A stretch of DNA of 64,000 bases, from the NCBI RefSeq assembly GCF_001189915.1, contig NZ_LFLS01000016.1, positions 62,001 to 126,000 of the forward strand. Direction: 5' to 3'. Made by a program: the position numbers and the translations under genes. The stretch comes from Herbaspirillum autotrophicum. GTDB lineage: Bacteria; Pseudomonadota; Gammaproteobacteria; Burkholderiales; Burkholderiaceae_D. Positions 27,420-36,265 of the stretch are shown one piece after another; position 1 is the stretch's first letter; every line of letters begins with the position of its first letter. The notes below the pieces were generated by a model. The model was not told the origin of the DNA, ran no database searches, and saw only the letters and a program-made list of their open reading frames with translations.

Positions 27420-28214
27420 TCAGGTGGCGGCTCGGATCGTCACCTGAAGTTTGCCCAGCGTACCGAACTGCATGCGCAACATCTGATTCGCCGGCACTTG
27501 CAACAAGCCGTGATACGAACCGGTAGTCACCACCTCGCCACGCCGCAATCCCGTTTGCCGGCCATTCAAATAGTTGACCAGCCACAGCAGCGCACGCAAG
27601 GGATGTCCATCCGGATGTTTGCCTTCCCATTCTTGCTTTGCCGTTGCGCCGTCACTCTCCAGTGTTAGCTTGAAACCACGCAAGACTTCGCCATCGATAT
27701 CTTCCAGTGCCGCCGGGCCGTCAATCTGCGGTCCCAGATGCAAACCGAAATTGGACAGACTGTCGGCAAGCTTGTCGGGAATCTCGGTGGCCAGTGCGGC
27801 ATAGCGCGAGGCAATCAACTCAAATGCCAGATGCGTCGAAGCGATTGCCGCCAACACTTCGGTCTCAGTGTAGGGGGTCGCGCGCGGTGGCAAGTCCTGG
27901 CCAATGACATAGGCAATTTCAGGTTCGATCGGCGCCACGCCGTCGATCAGCGGTACGCTGCAGGAATCACCGCGTGAAATCCTGTCCAGCGGAATCGGCG
28001 CCAGAATGGCGCTGCCGGCCGGAGCCACCGAACATTTCCAGCCGCCGCGGGTCGTGCCCAGCAAATCGAGCACTTGCTGTTGAATCTGCAATGCGTCATC
28101 GATACTGGCCGGCCGCAACGGTGCCGCCAACAATGGTCCGCGCCGCTGTTGACGACGACGGTCCACCAGTTCCTGTGCTGCGCCTGCTGCCAATGTTGTT
28201 TGTGCCGCTGTCAT
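27420..28214 (-). CDS. 2-keto-4-pentenoate hydratase-like protein (MhpD/FAH fold)
   Basis: A 264-residue member of the MhpD group of the fumarylacetoacetase fold. Motifs include APIEPEIAYVIGQDLPP, with the metal-binding Glu pair, HLAFELIASRY and GEVVTTGSYHGLLQV, where family hydratases usually have TGT or TGS. The start at 28214 overlaps the lactonase stop by four bases. In sugar-acid pathways a related FAH-fold enzyme hydrolyses a 2,4-diketo-3-deoxy acid, so this protein could act late in fucose-type catabolism; hydration of an unsaturated keto acid is the alternative. The chemistry is not settled by sequence. Confidence 0.8.
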   Translation of the reverse strand: MTAAQTTLAAGAAQELVDRRRQQRRGPLLAAPLRPASIDDALQIQQQVLDLLGTTRGGWKCSVAPAGSAILAPIPLDRISRGDSCSVPLIDGVAPIEPEIAYVIGQDLPPRATPYTETEVLAAIASTHLAFELIASRYAALATEIPDKLADSLSNFGLHLGPQIDGPAALEDIDGEVLRGFKLTLESDGATAKQEWEGKHPDGHPLRALLWLVNYLNGRQTGLRRGEVVTTGSYHGLLQVPANQMLRMQFGTLGKLQVTIRAAT

Positions 28215-29056
28215 GCCTGGACTCCTGAATGTTCTGTGGATAAACGGTATGCCGCCTGCGCGGCGCGGGTGAAGACATCTTCCGGTGCGGCGCGCAACCT
28301 GGTAACCAGTTGGCGACAACGTACCAGCCAGTCGCCATAGTCGCCGGCCAGTTCCAATACCGGCCAGTCGCTGCCCCATAGTGTACGTCCGGAAAAGCAA
28401 GTCAGAATATGTTTCATGTAAGCGGTACATGCGGCGGGCGAGGGTGGCGTGCCGCTTTCATTGAGCAGCCCGGACAGCTTGCACCACACATTCGGATATT
28501 CCGATAACCACGCCATGGCTTGCGCCCATTCCTCAAACACGCCGTTGACCATATCGGGCTTGGCGCCGTGATCGATGATGATGCGCAAGTCCGGCAACAG
28601 TTCGGCCAGACGACCGATATGCGGCAGATGCACCGGCTTGACCAGCGCGTCAAAACTCAGGCCGTGCGCCGGCAATGTCGCCAGTGCCGCCACCACGTTG
28701 GGTTGCATGATCCAGCGCGGGTCGGCAATGTCCTGCAACATCGGACGCACCCCAAGCAACAAGGGATTGCGTGCCAGTTGCGCGATGCGCGCCGGGGCAT
28801 CGTCGGCGGCCAGATCGACCCAGCCGACCACACCCAGAATATGTTGCGGATGCAATGCGGCCTGGTGCAACAGGAATTCGGTTTCGGCGACGCTGGGAGC
28901 CGCTTGCACCAGAATGCCGTGACTGACTTCATTGGCGCCGGCCTGCGCTTGCCAGTCAGCGACGCCGACATCGCGAAAGATGCTGCCGCTGTCCGGCGTC
29001 AGCCAGCCGTAATCACCGCGTTGCAGTTGCCAGATATGAAAATGACTGTCGATCAT
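28211..29056 (-). CDS. Sugar-acid lactonase of the amidohydrolase 2 family (L-fuconolactonase-like)
   Basis: A 281-residue TIM-barrel amidohydrolase of the COG3618 group. Metal-site residues are visible in MIDSHFHIWQL (HxH), in LRIIIDHGAKPD and in the late LWGSDWPVLEL. Members open L-fucono- or L-rhamnono-1,5-lactones and related pyranone lactones. The start at 29056 overlaps the aldose dehydrogenase stop by four bases, which fits a two-step route from sugar to lactone to sugar acid. It sits in a three-gene operon read toward the porin. Confidence 0.88.
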   Translation of the reverse strand: MIDSHFHIWQLQRGDYGWLTPDSGSIFRDVGVADWQAQAGANEVSHGILVQAAPSVAETEFLLHQAALHPQHILGVVGWVDLAADDAPARIAQLARNPLLLGVRPMLQDIADPRWIMQPNVVAALATLPAHGLSFDALVKPVHLPHIGRLAELLPDLRIIIDHGAKPDMVNGVFEEWAQAMAWLSEYPNVWCKLSGLLNESGTPPSPAACTAYMKHILTCFSGRTLWGSDWPVLELAGDYGDWLVRCRQLVTRLRAAPEDVFTRAAQAAYRLSTEHSGVQA

Positions 29057-30084
29057 GGTGCGACTCCTGCAACCGGCGCTGGCGGTACGGGCGCATCCGC
29101 CGGCAACAAGCCCTTGGCGCGCAAGGCTTGCCAGAAAGCATCCGGAATCGGGTGCCGCAACATGCGGCGGGCATCGTCCCATTCTTCTTGCCGGCGCGCG
29201 CCCAACATCACGATCTCGACCGCCACATGCGCCAGCGGAAATTGCAAGGCCGCAGCGCGCAACGGTACTGCGAATTCCTCACAGGTATCTTCGATGGCGC
29301 CAGCCCGGTGAATGATGTGTGCATCGGCCGGCGCGTAGTTGAAATGGACCGTGTCGCGCTGGCGCACACCGGTTGCCAGAATGCCGGAATTGAATACGCC
29401 GCCCAATGCAATGCGCGTGCCGCGCGTCGCGCACAATGGCAACAACGCTTGCAGCCCGCTCTGATCCAGCAACGAGTAGCGACCGGCCAGCATCAGGCAA
29501 TCCAGTTCGGCTTGCGCCAACACATCGAGGCAGACTTGCGCATCGTTGACGCCCAATCCATAAGCACCGATCACACCCTCGCTTTTGAGGCGCTGCAAGG
29601 CGGGAATCGCACCGTGGATCACGTCATGCATGACCGCCGGTTGCTGCGCGCCGTGCGTGGCCACGTCAATATCGTGAATGTAGACGACGTCGAGACGAGC
29701 CAGCCCGAGGCGCTGCAAGCTGTCTTCAATACTGCGCACCGTGCCTTCGTAGCTGTAGTCGAAGGTTTGTGAGAACGGCATCACATCGACATAGGCATTC
29801 TGGTCACGCGCGGTGGCGGCATCGGCACGCAGCAACCGCCCGCTTTTACTCGACAACACAAAACTGTCGCGCGCCAATCGGGCGGTGCGCAGCGCCTCGC
29901 CGATACGATGTTCTGAACGACCGTTGCCATAGTGCGGCGCAGTATCGAAAGTACGGCAGCCGTCATTGATCACATGCGCCAGCAGCGCTGCCGCGCGTGG
30001 TTCGGGAATCGTGGCGAACAGATTGCCAAGTGGTGCACCGCCCAGCCCGAGCGCCTGGCCATCGGTGGTTGGAGGAAAAATCAT
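29053..30084 (-). CDS. Aldo/keto reductase, L-fucose (D-threo-aldose) 1-dehydrogenase-like
   Basis: A 343-residue AKR of the D-threo-aldose 1-dehydrogenase/pyridoxal 4-dehydrogenase group. LGLGGAPLGNLF is the N-terminal motif; the catalytic tetrad appears as Asp in CRTFDTAPHYGNG, Tyr in the same segment (APHYG), Lys in LSSKSGRL and His in VVYIHDIDV. The start at 30084 is preferred over a longer reading, which would add a low-complexity leader. It would oxidise L-fucose, or a sugar of like configuration, to the 1,5-lactone for the overlapping lactonase. It diverges from fucU across GntR operator C. Confidence 0.88.
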   Translation of the reverse strand: MIFPPTTDGQALGLGGAPLGNLFATIPEPRAAALLAHVINDGCRTFDTAPHYGNGRSEHRIGEALRTARLARDSFVLSSKSGRLLRADAATARDQNAYVDVMPFSQTFDYSYEGTVRSIEDSLQRLGLARLDVVYIHDIDVATHGAQQPAVMHDVIHGAIPALQRLKSEGVIGAYGLGVNDAQVCLDVLAQAELDCLMLAGRYSLLDQSGLQALLPLCATRGTRIALGGVFNSGILATGVRQRDTVHFNYAPADAHIIHRAGAIEDTCEEFAVPLRAAALQFPLAHVAVEIVMLGARRQEEWDDARRMLRHPIPDAFWQALRAKGLLPADAPVPPAPVAGVAP

Positions 30085-30208
30085 GAGGGTTCCTGAGGTG
30101 GCTGCTTCGGCTGCCCGGCAAAGCCGGGATGGCTCGCACAGGTGCGCGGGCCAATACGCGTGCGCCCGCACCGAGATTAACGATCAAACATTCCATTAAT
30201 GAGTTACC

Positions 30209-30229
30209 AGTAACATGTTAGCATGTTAG
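30209..30229. promoter_or_regulatory. GntR operator C (between aldose dehydrogenase and fucU)
   Basis: AGTAACATGTTAGCATGTTAG is the longest and most symmetric of the four operator copies, with ACATGTTAGCATGT at its core. It lies in the divergent spacer and can control the minus-strand operon and fucU at once. Confidence 0.78.
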
Positions 30230-30257
30230 ATCAACGCTTAAAACAGGAGACACCCCC

Positions 30258-30686
30258 ATGTTGAAAACAATTTCCCCGTTGCTGTCGCCGGATTTGCTGC
30301 ACGCGCTGGCAGCAATGGGCCATGGTGACGAAGTGGCAATCGTCGATGCCAATTTTCCGGCGGCGGCACTGGCGCAACGGCTGGTGACAGCGCCCGGCAT
30401 CAACACCCCGGCCATGATGGCGGCCATACTGAGTCTGCTGCCGGTGGACGATTTCATTCCCGAACCGGGCTGGAGCATGGAAATCGTTGGCGATGCCAAC
30501 GCCTCGCTACCAGTCATCGATGAGATTCGCACCACACTGGCACAACATGATGCCCGGTCACTGGCGGCGCTGGAACGGCATGCTTTCTACCAGCGCGCCA
30601 AGACCGCGTTTCTGATCGTACAAACCGGTGAAACCAGAAAATACGGCAATGTGTTGTTGAAGAAGGGCGTGATTGCGAGCGAGTGA
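30258..30686 (+). CDS. fucU: L-fucose mutarotase
   Basis: A 142-residue RbsD/FucU-family protein that interconverts the alpha and beta anomers of L-fucose. MLKTISPLLSPDLLHALAAMG HGDE-type N-terminus (HALAAMGHGDEVAIVDANFP) and the C-terminal TGETRKYGNVLLKKGVI are typical of FucU rather than of RbsD. An aggaga Shine-Dalgarno lies upstream. The mutarotase supplies the anomer used by the aldose dehydrogenase encoded divergently. This is the strongest pointer to fucose as the cluster's sugar. Confidence 0.9.
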   Translation: MLKTISPLLSPDLLHALAAMGHGDEVAIVDANFPAAALAQRLVTAPGINTPAMMAAILSLLPVDDFIPEPGWSMEIVGDANASLPVIDEIRTTLAQHDARSLAALERHAFYQRAKTAFLIVQTGETRKYGNVLLKKGVIASE

Positions 30687-30771
30687 CCGCGCGGATAAAT
30701 CCCGTGTCCGGGCGCATCTGAGGCGTGCGCCCGTACCACGCTCAGGCAAAAAATTCTTAGATAATTAATCA

Positions 30772-30791
30772 CTGACATGTTACATTGTTGG
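30772..30791. promoter_or_regulatory. GntR operator D (upstream of the aldolase/ABC operon)
   Basis: CTGACATGTTACATTGTTGG is the most diverged of the four copies but keeps ACATGTTA. It lies 160 bp before the TTG-start aldolase gene and probably controls it and the ABC importer behind it. The rest of the 264 bp gap shows no gene. Confidence 0.65.
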
Positions 30792-30950
30792 AGTTGATTA
30801 TTTAAACGCGGAGAATCTGTTTGCAGTCGCCATCGCACCGTTACAGCGAGCAAGCGGCAAACATCTTGCTCTGCTTGCACGCCTGGCTGTCAACCTGATC
30901 TCGCAGTGCCGGCGTCGCCATCGTTCATCGCACACTGACAAGGATTTATT

Positions 30951-31856
30951 TTGGACACGACATTACACGGCCTGTGGCCGGCTCTCATGACTCCGCTGGA
31001 CGCACAATCGGGGCTCGACACCGCAAAGGGCGTTGCGCACGCCAAATCACTGCTGGCGGCAGGCTGCGACGGCGTCACGCTGTTCGGCACCACCGGTGAA
31101 GGACCGGCGTTCTCGGTCGCCGAACGACTGGCCTTCGTCGATGCATTGATCGCTGCCGGCATTCCTGCCGCGCGCCTGATCATCTGCTCCGCAGCGGCCA
31201 GCAATATCGACCAGATCGCTATCGGTCGTCACGCCTCCGAACACGGCTGCGCAGCATTCTTGTTGTTGCCGCCGTTCTTCTTCCGCAATCCGGGCGAGCA
31301 GGGCGTGATCGATTCAGTGGCAGAAGTCATTGATGGCATTGGCGATCCGAAGCTGGCCGTGATTCTCTATCACATCCCACAATTGTCGAGCGTGCATTTC
31401 ACATCGGCCGTGATCACCACGCTGGTGCAGCGTTTCCCGCAGCAAATTTTTGCGGTCAAGGACAGCGCCGGCAATCTGCAACATTCGCTGGCTTTGATCA
31501 AAGCCTTCCCGCAACTCAAGGTCTTCGTCGGCGCCGAAGAGCACATCGCACCGGCGATGCAAATCGGCGGCGCCGGCTCGGTGTGCGGACTTGCCAATCT
31601 GGCGCCGCGATTGATGAAAAGAGTTATCGCCAAGCCTGCAGAATTGTCGACGCAAGACGCCGCGCTTATGGGTAAACTCTTGGGCCTGATCGGCCAGCAC
31701 TCATTCGTCAATGTGTTCAAGACGGTGTTGGCCGAACAAAAGAATGACGCGGCCTGGCTGCGTGTGCGCGCGCCGCTGTCACCGCTGGACGACACGGCGC
31801 GGGAAACGATCCTGGCCGCTTACCGGGAACTGAAACTGGACGCCGCTACCCTCTAG
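30951..31856 (+). CDS. DapA-family aldolase (2-keto-3-deoxy sugar acid type)
   Basis: A 301-residue class I lyase of the dihydrodipicolinate synthase/N-acetylneuraminate lyase family. GTTGEGPAFS is the carboxylate-binding loop, Tyr is in VILYHIP and the Schiff-base lysine in FAVKDSAGNL. It begins at a TTG codon, with AAGGA six bases upstream; no ATG fits the family N-terminus. In this cluster it would cleave a 2-keto-3-deoxy sugar acid to pyruvate and an aldehyde (for fuconate, lactaldehyde), but biosynthetic and neuraminate roles exist in the family. It is followed 33 bp later by the importer genes. Confidence 0.88.
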   Translation: MDTTLHGLWPALMTPLDAQSGLDTAKGVAHAKSLLAAGCDGVTLFGTTGEGPAFSVAERLAFVDALIAAGIPAARLIICSAAASNIDQIAIGRHASEHGCAAFLLLPPFFFRNPGEQGVIDSVAEVIDGIGDPKLAVILYHIPQLSSVHFTSAVITTLVQRFPQQIFAVKDSAGNLQHSLALIKAFPQLKVFVGAEEHIAPAMQIGGAGSVCGLANLAPRLMKRVIAKPAELSTQDAALMGKLLGLIGQHSFVNVFKTVLAEQKNDAAWLRVRAPLSPLDDTARETILAAYRELKLDAATL

Positions 31857-31889
31857 GGCGCAGGCATTGATCAACAAGGAGGAGACAAG

Positions 31890-33215
31890 ATGGATTACAT
31901 GGCAAATATGAAACGCCGCCGGCTGCTGCAAGCATCGTCGGCACTGGGTCTGATGGGCTTGGTGCCGGGCGTGATGGCGCAAGACGGCTTCAACTGGAAA
32001 CAGGCTGCGGGCAAGAAGCTGGAAATTCACCTGATCAAGAATCCGCGCGGCGAACTGCTGCAACGGAATCAAAAGGAATTTGAAGAACTGACCGGCATCA
32101 AGGTCGGTTCGGAACAAGTGCCGGAGCAGCAATCGCGTCAAAAGACGGTGATCGAGTTCAACTCGGGCCGTACCAGTTTTGACGTCGTGCATCTGAGTTA
32201 CCAGGCGCAAAAGAAGCAATTCGCCAAAGGCAAGTGGCTGGAAGATTTGCGTCCGTATTTCGCCAAGGCGCCGGCCGAATTCGACTTCAAGGATTTCTCC
32301 ACCGGTGGTGTATCGTACGCAACCCAGAATGATGGCCGCATCGACTCGTTGCCACTCAATCTCGATCCATGGATTCTGTATTACAACAAGGAATTGTTCG
32401 CCGCCAAGAATATTGCGCCGCCCAAGACCTTCGCTGAACTGGTGACCGCTGCGCAAAAACTGCATGATCCATCAAAGGGTGTGGTCGGCATGGTGGGTCG
32501 CGGAGTGAAGAATGCCAACGTATTGTTGTGGACTTCCTTCTTCCTCGGTTACGGCGGCACCTTCATCGATACCCTCGGCAAGTTGCAGACAGATTCGCCG
32601 GCCGGCATTCAGGCCGCCACGCTGTATCGCGATCTGCTCAAGAATACCGGTCCGGCTGGCGTCGCCGGCTTTAACTGGAATGAAGCGCAAAGTCTGTTCT
32701 TGCAAGGCCGCGCCGCCATGTGGATCGACGGCAGCGGTTTCGCGCCGCCACTGGAAGATCTGACCAAGTCCAAAATCGTCGGCAAGGTCGGCTACGCCGA
32801 AATGCCGGCCGGACCAGCCGGCCAGATCTCCGGTCTGACCGGCGACGGCCTCGGCGTTTCGGCTTTCTCGCCGAACAAGGATGCCGCCTGGTTGTACACC
32901 ATGTGGGCCACCGGCAAAGTCATGCAAGCGCGCATGTTGCTGACCGGCGCTGGTGCACCGGCGCGCAGCTCGCCCTACGCCAACAAGGAAATCGTGGCCG
33001 GACAGAAATTGCCGGCAGCATGGTTGCAAGCGGTTTCCGATGCTATCAAGCGCAGCAGCCCGATCTTGCCCGTGATCGAGCCGGTCAATGAATTCCGTGA
33101 TGTGTACGGCATTGCATTGACCAATATGCTCGGCGGCGCCGACGTCAAGACCGAGCTGAAAAAAGCGACTGCGGAATTCCAGCCGGTGCTCAACAAGAGC
33201 GGCTGGAAAAGCTGA
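31890..33215 (+). CDS. ABC sugar-importer binding protein, twin-arginine signal
   Basis: A 441-residue family 1 carbohydrate-binding protein. The leader has NMKRRRLLQASSALG with cleavage likely after GVMA, so Tat export is possible. LNLDPWILYYNKELFAAKNI and GRAAMWIDGSGF are usual for sugar-binding proteins of this family. AAGGAGG stands just upstream of the ATG at 31890; an ATG at 31908 would keep the twin arginine but lose that spacing. With the two permeases and the ATPase it forms a complete importer; the sugar is inferred to be fucose or a fucoside from the neighbouring enzymes. Confidence 0.9.
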   Translation: MDYMANMKRRRLLQASSALGLMGLVPGVMAQDGFNWKQAAGKKLEIHLIKNPRGELLQRNQKEFEELTGIKVGSEQVPEQQSRQKTVIEFNSGRTSFDVVHLSYQAQKKQFAKGKWLEDLRPYFAKAPAEFDFKDFSTGGVSYATQNDGRIDSLPLNLDPWILYYNKELFAAKNIAPPKTFAELVTAAQKLHDPSKGVVGMVGRGVKNANVLLWTSFFLGYGGTFIDTLGKLQTDSPAGIQAATLYRDLLKNTGPAGVAGFNWNEAQSLFLQGRAAMWIDGSGFAPPLEDLTKSKIVGKVGYAEMPAGPAGQISGLTGDGLGVSAFSPNKDAAWLYTMWATGKVMQARMLLTGAGAPARSSPYANKEIVAGQKLPAAWLQAVSDAIKRSSPILPVIEPVNEFRDVYGIALTNMLGGADVKTELKKATAEFQPVLNKSGWKS

Positions 33216-33339
33216 CACGCCGCACTTCGATTGACGTGGCCCGGCCACGTCATCGCCGGCAAGTTTGGGCAGTGCACCAGTGATGATGCATTGCCCGGGC
33301 GCGGGTCAACCGCTCGAATTTCCTGAATAAGCAAACAAC

Positions 33340-34266
33340 ATGTCAAATCTCAACTCACCTGCCGACCAGCCGCCGCGTTCGCTGCTGGCGCGCCTGTTGC
33401 CGGTCAAACCATCGCCCTATGTGTGGTTTATCGTACCGGCGCTGGTCGTGCTGATGGCAATCATCATCTTCCCGTGGGGCTTTACCCTGTGGATGAGTCT
33501 GTTCGACTGGAAGATCGGTTCTGCCGCCACGTTCATCGGCCTTGGCAACTACGCCGATCTGGTTCACGACACCCGTTTCCTCGAAGCGATCTTTCATACG
33601 CTGTATTTCACGGCGCTGGCAGTGATTCTGCCGCTGATCTTCGGCACCTTCGCGGCACTCGTCTTCAATCACAAATTCCCGCTGCGCGGCTTGTTGCGCG
33701 GCATGTTCCTGTTGCCGATGATGGCCACCCCGGTGGCAATTTCGCTGGTCTGGACCATGATGTTCCATCCGCAGCAAGGGGTGCTCAACTATCTGCTGTC
33801 GCTGTTCGGCATCGCACCTTCGGAATGGGTCTACTCCTCCAGCCTGGCGATTCCCTGTCTGGTGCTGGTCGATGTCTGGCAGTGGAGTCCGCTGGTGATG
33901 CTGATCGTGCTCGGCGGCCTCGCTTCGCTGCCCTCGGACCCGTTTGAAGCAGCGCGACTGGAAGGTGCTTCGACCTGGCAAGTATTCCGCCACATCACGT
34001 TGCCGATGGTGCTGCCATTCATCATGGTGGCCGCAGTGGTGCGTCTGATTGATGCGCTCAAGACTTTCGATACGATTTACGTCATCACGCAAGGCGGTCC
34101 CGGCACCGCATCCGAGACCATCAATCTTTATCTCTACCTGCAAGCGTTTTCGTTCTATCAGGTCGGTAAGGCATCGGCAGTGGTGGTGGTGTTCTTCGTC
34201 CTGGTGGTGGCTTTGTCGCTGATGCTGTTCTGGCTGCGCGAACGTTCAAAATGGTCTGACGCATGA
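33340..34266 (+). CDS. ABC sugar-importer permease, MalF/UgpA-like
   Basis: A 308-residue inner-membrane protein with six hydrophobic segments and the EAA loop EAARLEGASTWQVFRHITLP. VKPSPYVWFIVPALVVL opens the first membrane segment. It overlaps the second permease gene by four bases. The 124 bp before it, after the binding-protein stop, holds no gene. Confidence 0.92.
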   Translation: MSNLNSPADQPPRSLLARLLPVKPSPYVWFIVPALVVLMAIIIFPWGFTLWMSLFDWKIGSAATFIGLGNYADLVHDTRFLEAIFHTLYFTALAVILPLIFGTFAALVFNHKFPLRGLLRGMFLLPMMATPVAISLVWTMMFHPQQGVLNYLLSLFGIAPSEWVYSSSLAIPCLVLVDVWQWSPLVMLIVLGGLASLPSDPFEAARLEGASTWQVFRHITLPMVLPFIMVAAVVRLIDALKTFDTIYVITQGGPGTASETINLYLYLQAFSFYQVGKASAVVVVFFVLVVALSLMLFWLRERSKWSDA

Positions 34267-35081
34267 AAAAATTACTCGATAAATTCCTGTTCGCCGTCAT
34301 GGTGTTGATGGTGGTGGCGCCAGCCGTCTCCGTGTTTTTGTGGATGCTGTCGTTGTCGCTCAAAAATGAAGTGGACACGCTGGCTTATCCACCGGCACTG
34401 ATTCCAAGTTCGCCGACGCTGGCCAACTTCATCGCGGTGTTCGATGGCGGCCCGTTCTTCAGCTACTTTCTCAACAGCGTGATCGTATCCGGTTCGGCGA
34501 CGCTGATGGCGATTGCAGTGGGCGTGCCGGCGGGTTACGGCATCACGCGCATGAAAGCGCGCAAGATGCTGCTGACCATCATGATCGCCCGCATGACGCC
34601 GGCCATCAGTTTCCTGATTCCGCTGTTCACGGTATTCCAGGCCATCGGCCTGACCGGTACGCTGGCGCCGATCATCGTTACGCATATGGTGATCACGTTG
34701 CCGATTACGGTGTATATCGTGGCCGGTTATTTCGAAACCCTGCCGCGCGAACTGGAAGAGGCGGCCACCATGGACGGCTGTTCGGTCTGGCAAAGTTTCC
34801 GTCATGTGGCTTTGCCACTGGCCCGGCCCGGCATCATGGTGGCGGCAATTCTGGCCTTCATCTTTTCATGGAACAACTTCGTGTTCGGCGCCGTGCTGGC
34901 CGGTCGTGAAACCCGTACGCTGCCGGTCGCCATCTATAACGTGCTGACCTTCGAACAGATCGCCTGGGGCCCATTGGCCGCTGCTGCGCTGCTGGTCACA
35001 TTGCCGGTGCTGATACTCACTCTCTTCATTCAAAAAGAAATCGTCGGCGGACTCACTGCCGGTGGCGTCAAAGGATCTTAA
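34263..35081 (+). CDS. ABC sugar-importer permease, MalG/UgpE-like
   Basis: A 272-residue inner-membrane protein with six segments and the EAA loop EEAATMDGCSVWQSFRHVAL. PANIxxF-like PPALIPSSPTLANFIAVF after the first segment is typical of MalG-type partners. The ATPase gene begins at the next base after its stop. Confidence 0.92.
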   Translation: MKKLLDKFLFAVMVLMVVAPAVSVFLWMLSLSLKNEVDTLAYPPALIPSSPTLANFIAVFDGGPFFSYFLNSVIVSGSATLMAIAVGVPAGYGITRMKARKMLLTIMIARMTPAISFLIPLFTVFQAIGLTGTLAPIIVTHMVITLPITVYIVAGYFETLPRELEEAATMDGCSVWQSFRHVALPLARPGIMVAAILAFIFSWNNFVFGAVLAGRETRTLPVAIYNVLTFEQIAWGPLAAAALLVTLPVLILTLFIQKEIVGGLTAGGVKGS

Positions 35082-36149
35082 ATGTCTTCAGTCAAACTAG
35101 AACAAATACGCAAGGACTTCGGTAGCACGTCGATTATCAAGGGCGTGGATCTGGAAATTCCACACGGAGAATTCGCCGTCTTCGTCGGCCCCAGCGGCTG
35201 CGGCAAATCAACCTTGCTGCGCATGGTGGCCGGTCTGGAAACGCCGACCTCCGGCAGCATTTTCCTCGGTGACCGCCGCATCAATGATGTGCCGGCCAAG
35301 AACCGCAATGTCTCGATGGTGTTTCAGAGCTATGCGCTGTATCCGCACATGACGGTGGAGCGCAACATGGGCTTCGGCCTGATGATCGCCAAAACCGCGC
35401 CGGACATGATTCGCAGCAAGGTCGAAGCCGCCGCTAAAATTCTCGGCCTGGAAAAATTGCTGACGCGTCTGCCGCGCGAACTGTCAGGCGGTCAGCGCCA
35501 ACGTGTGGCGATGGGCCGCGCCATGGTGCGCAATCCGGAAGTGTTTCTGTTCGATGAACCATTGTCCAATCTGGATGCCAAGCTGCGCGTGCAAATGCGT
35601 ACCGAAATCCGTGCGCTGCATCAACGTCTCGGCACCACCTCGATTTACGTCACGCATGACCAGGTAGAAGCCATGACCATGGCCGACCGCATCGTCGTAC
35701 TGCGCGATGGTCTGGTCGAGCAGATCGGCAGCCCGACCGAACTGTACGACCGCCCGGTAAATACATTCGTCGCTGCGTTCATCGGTTCGCCTTCGATGAA
35801 TCTGTTGCCCGGCACGGTTGCCGCCGGTGCAATTGCGTTCGACGAAGGATCGCGTCTGGCATTGCGCAGCCAGCAGCATGTGCAAGACGGCGCCAAGGTT
35901 ACCATCGGCGTGCGCCCGGAAGACTTCCGCGTGGTCGCGGCAGGCACACCGGGTTCGCTGGCAGCCGAAGTCAAAGTCACCGAGTTCACCGGCGCCGACA
36001 CCCAGCTTGTCTGTACTGCCAATGGTCAGGAAGTGATTGTCGTGTTGCATCAACGCGTAAGTGCACAGGTCGGCGACAAGCTCGGCCTGATCTGCGAAGG
36101 CGAGAGCATGCACCTGTTCGATACTGGCAGCGGCAAGCGTCTGGCTTGA
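35082..36149 (+). CDS. ABC sugar-importer ATPase, UgpC/MalK-like
   Basis: A 355-residue ATPase with Walker A GPSGCGKSTLLRMVAG, signature LSGGQRQRVAMGRAM, Walker B FLFDEPLSNLDAKLR and switch His in YVTHDQVEAM, followed by a TOBE/MalK regulatory domain (IGVRPEDF). It directly follows the MalG-like gene and ends the operon at a terminator. MalK-type ATPases are sometimes shared by several importers. Confidence 0.93.
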   Translation: MSSVKLEQIRKDFGSTSIIKGVDLEIPHGEFAVFVGPSGCGKSTLLRMVAGLETPTSGSIFLGDRRINDVPAKNRNVSMVFQSYALYPHMTVERNMGFGLMIAKTAPDMIRSKVEAAAKILGLEKLLTRLPRELSGGQRQRVAMGRAMVRNPEVFLFDEPLSNLDAKLRVQMRTEIRALHQRLGTTSIYVTHDQVEAMTMADRIVVLRDGLVEQIGSPTELYDRPVNTFVAAFIGSPSMNLLPGTVAAGAIAFDEGSRLALRSQQHVQDGAKVTIGVRPEDFRVVAAGTPGSLAAEVKVTEFTGADTQLVCTANGQEVIVVLHQRVSAQVGDKLGLICEGESMHLFDTGSGKRLA

Positions 36150-36154
36150 GCGGG

Positions 36155-36194
36155 GGCAGCGACTTCACTGATCTGAAGCGCTGCCGACATTTTT
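36155..36194 (+). terminator. Rho-independent terminator after the sugar importer
   Basis: GGCAGCGACTTCA and TGAAGCGCTGCC pair with one bulged A, followed within a few bases by TTTTT. Confidence 0.7.
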
Positions 36195-36265
36195 CAGATT
36201 CCCGAGGCCGCCATGGAAGAGGCCGTACCCGGTAAAATTGCGGCCTGGGGAATCACCAACGAAAA

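Noticed and set aside
30258-30686. Ribose pyranase (rbsD)
   Set aside because: The C-terminal TGETRKYGNVLLKKG and the length fit FucU, and no ribose genes are near.
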